A DNA stretch of 64,000 bases from Bryobacterales bacterium (GTDB lineage: Bacteria > Acidobacteriota > Terriglobia > Bryobacterales > UBA6623). This document shows positions 62,948-64,000 of the stretch, piece by piece. The position numbers were made by a program, and so were the translations under genes. Positions within the stretch are counted from its first letter, which is position 1; every line of letters begins with the position of its first letter. The notes beneath the pieces are model-generated. The model ran no database searches. It worked only from the letters and a program-made list of their open reading frames with translations, and had not been told where the DNA came from. The stretch spans positions 1 to 64,000 of the forward strand of contig JAPOOG010000048.1 of NCBI GenBank assembly GCA_026713545.1. The letters are read 5' to 3'.

Positions 62948-64000
62948 TCAGTCGATAAAGCTGAACTCCGCCGAGTTGAGCATCGTGTGGCAGTAACTCG
63001 CCAGCGCCAGCCAACGCGACTTCCACCCCATTGGCGCCGGATCCTGGTCTTTCGTGAGCCGCTTGAGCCACATGCCGCTGAACTCGTTGAGAGCCGCAAG
63101 GCTGTCATGCTTTTCGTCAGCGCTGGGCCGCCGTGACAATGTCCGCACAAACACGGCTTCGACTTGTTCCGCCGGGTCCGTCCCGACCTCATCCATCAAT
63201 CGCCCCGCCATGTATCGCGAGTGTTCCCATACGTCCGTACCGTTCATCATCTGCAGCGCTTGAGTGGGGACCTGCGACTGCCGCCGCTCGATGCAATTCG
63301 GCGTCATACGGGGCAGATCGTAGGCATCCAGCAATGTGAGCGGCTTTTGCATTTTCTGCGTGACGTAGAGGCTACGCCGAAAACCGTTGGTCGACCCTTC
63401 AGCGACGACCTCCTTGTTTTCCTTGATTTCCAGTTTCGAAGGTGGCCCGAACATCTCCTCATCCAACCGTCCGGTGACTCGCAGGATCGAATCATAGAGC
63501 GTTTCCGCATCCATGCGCCGCAACGGCATGCGGCTGAGCAGCCCATTTTCGGGATCTGCCGCCTCGAGCGCTTCGCTCGTCTGTGAAGTCTGGCGATACG
63601 CCGTCGACGTCATCATCAGGCGGTGCATGTGCTTGATGCTCCAGCCGCTCGCGACGAACTCGGTGGCGAGCCAGTCCAACAGTTCCGGGTGGGAGGGCGG
63701 CAACCCCGAGCGGCCAAAGTTCGCCGGGCTCGCAACGATGCCGCGCCCGAAGTGGCGCATCCAGAGCTGATTCACGAGGACGCGGGACGTCAATGGATGA
63801 TTCGGTTGCGTCAGCCATCGTGCCAGCGCCAGCCGGCGGCCGCTGGATTCCGCGCCTTCGTACGGAGTCTTGATCTCATACGGCCGGAGTCCCACCTTGA
63901 GCACCGAGGGAACGCCCGGCTCAACGGCCTGCACGGGCGTCACCGGATCGCCGCGCTGCAACAGGTACGAGACGGAGGACTCGCCTCCCGTATCCATCAA
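62948..64000 (-). CDS. DUF1553 (PSD1) protein, C-terminal part only
   Basis: At least 350 residues of the PSD1/DUF1553 domain: LARWLTQPNHPLTSRVLVNQLW, PSHPELLDWLATEFVASGWS, MMTSTAYRQTS, RRMDAETLYDSILRVTG and NLLD-like TLLDAYDLP. The start lies beyond 64000; the N-terminal cytochrome and DUF1549 parts are outside the window. The stop TGA is followed 8 bp later by the DUF1501 ATG, implying translational coupling. Confidence 0.9.
   Translation of the reverse strand: MMDTGGESSVSYLLQRGDPVTPVQAVEPGVPSVLKVGLRPYEIKTPYEGAESSGRRLALARWLTQPNHPLTSRVLVNQLWMRHFGRGIVASPANFGRSGLPPSHPELLDWLATEFVASGWSIKHMHRLMMTSTAYRQTSQTSEALEAADPENGLLSRMPLRRMDAETLYDSILRVTGRLDEEMFGPPSKLEIKENKEVVAEGSTNGFRRSLYVTQKMQKPLTLLDAYDLPRMTPNCIERRQSQVPTQALQMMNGTDVWEHSRYMAGRLMDEVGTDPAEQVEAVFVRTLSRRPSADEKHDSLAALNEFSGMWLKRLTKDQDPAPMGWKSRWLALASYCHTMLNSAEFSFID

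Overview
The window looks like a chromosome segment of an Acidobacteriota member. It is GC-rich and carries two secreted VWFA-domain proteins of the type expanded in Acidobacteria (48161-49120, 52407-53561). It also has a DUF1553/DUF1501 pair, a second DUF1501 gene, sulfatases, a PQQ dehydrogenase with cytochrome domains, exported RraA-like proteins and Tat-type signal peptides. A bryobacter/solibacter-like lineage fits, but that is inference from gene content only. No rRNA, no intact tRNA and no CRISPR array was seen.

Layout. 1-5.4 kb: a defence-type region with the 3' part of a type I restriction gene (hsdR), a candidate structured RNA with its own promoter and terminator, and a two-gene minus-strand operon (LOTUS/OST-HTH protein plus an unknown protein with a Cys/His tail). 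5.4-13 kb: a metallophosphoesterase, a phd/vapC-type toxin-antitoxin pair, an unknown membrane-anchored protein, an M28 peptidase with PDZ, a DsbA-like protein and a mannonate-dehydratase-like protein, separated by dense intergenic repeats. 14-17.7 kb: an AT-rich orphan gene, then tig and clpP. 18-21.4 kb: frdABCD, in which frdC carries an in-frame amber codon. 21.8-31.6 kb: a membrane protein/HTH pair, mutY, a TM2 protein, an IS110 remnant, a large exported protein, a membrane sulfatase-like protein, and an orphan antitoxin next to a vapC scrap. 31.8-50.3 kb: paired RraA-like proteins, DUF1501, redoxin, histidine phosphatase/phosphotransferase, SDR, a frameshifted Na+/solute symporter, cupin, phosphoesterase, rhodanese, sulfatase, a decayed thioredoxin gene, rluD-type synthase, VWFA and recA. 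50.4-64 kb: MFS transporter and ferredoxin, second VWFA, response regulator, UPF0173 hydrolase, larB, DUF192, PQQ dehydrogenase, class III aminotransferase, cytochrome P460, and DUF1501/DUF1553.

The most unusual content is between the genes. Family A is a dispersed 150-190 bp element with 16-bp terminal inverted repeats (CCTGCATTTCTCACCA). In six cases one end starts at the base directly after a stop codon. Many copies contain tandem heptamers of the form CGTGNNT. Family B is a roughly 75-90 bp palindromic element; one copy ends at the clpP Shine-Dalgarno. Family C is a roughly 185 bp direct repeat flanking one gene. Several promoters place the -10 hexamer 5-7 nt before the start codon, implying leaderless mRNAs.

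Genes that probably work together: frdABCD (quinol:fumarate reductase), tig-clpP (protein quality control), the phd/vapC pair, the MFS-ferredoxin and phosphatase-phosphotransferase pairs (each overlapping by 4 bp), the two RraA-like genes (4-bp overlap), and DUF1553-DUF1501 (coupled). Several genes are decaying: the symporter, the thioredoxin gene, the second vapC, the IS110 transposase and possibly frdC.
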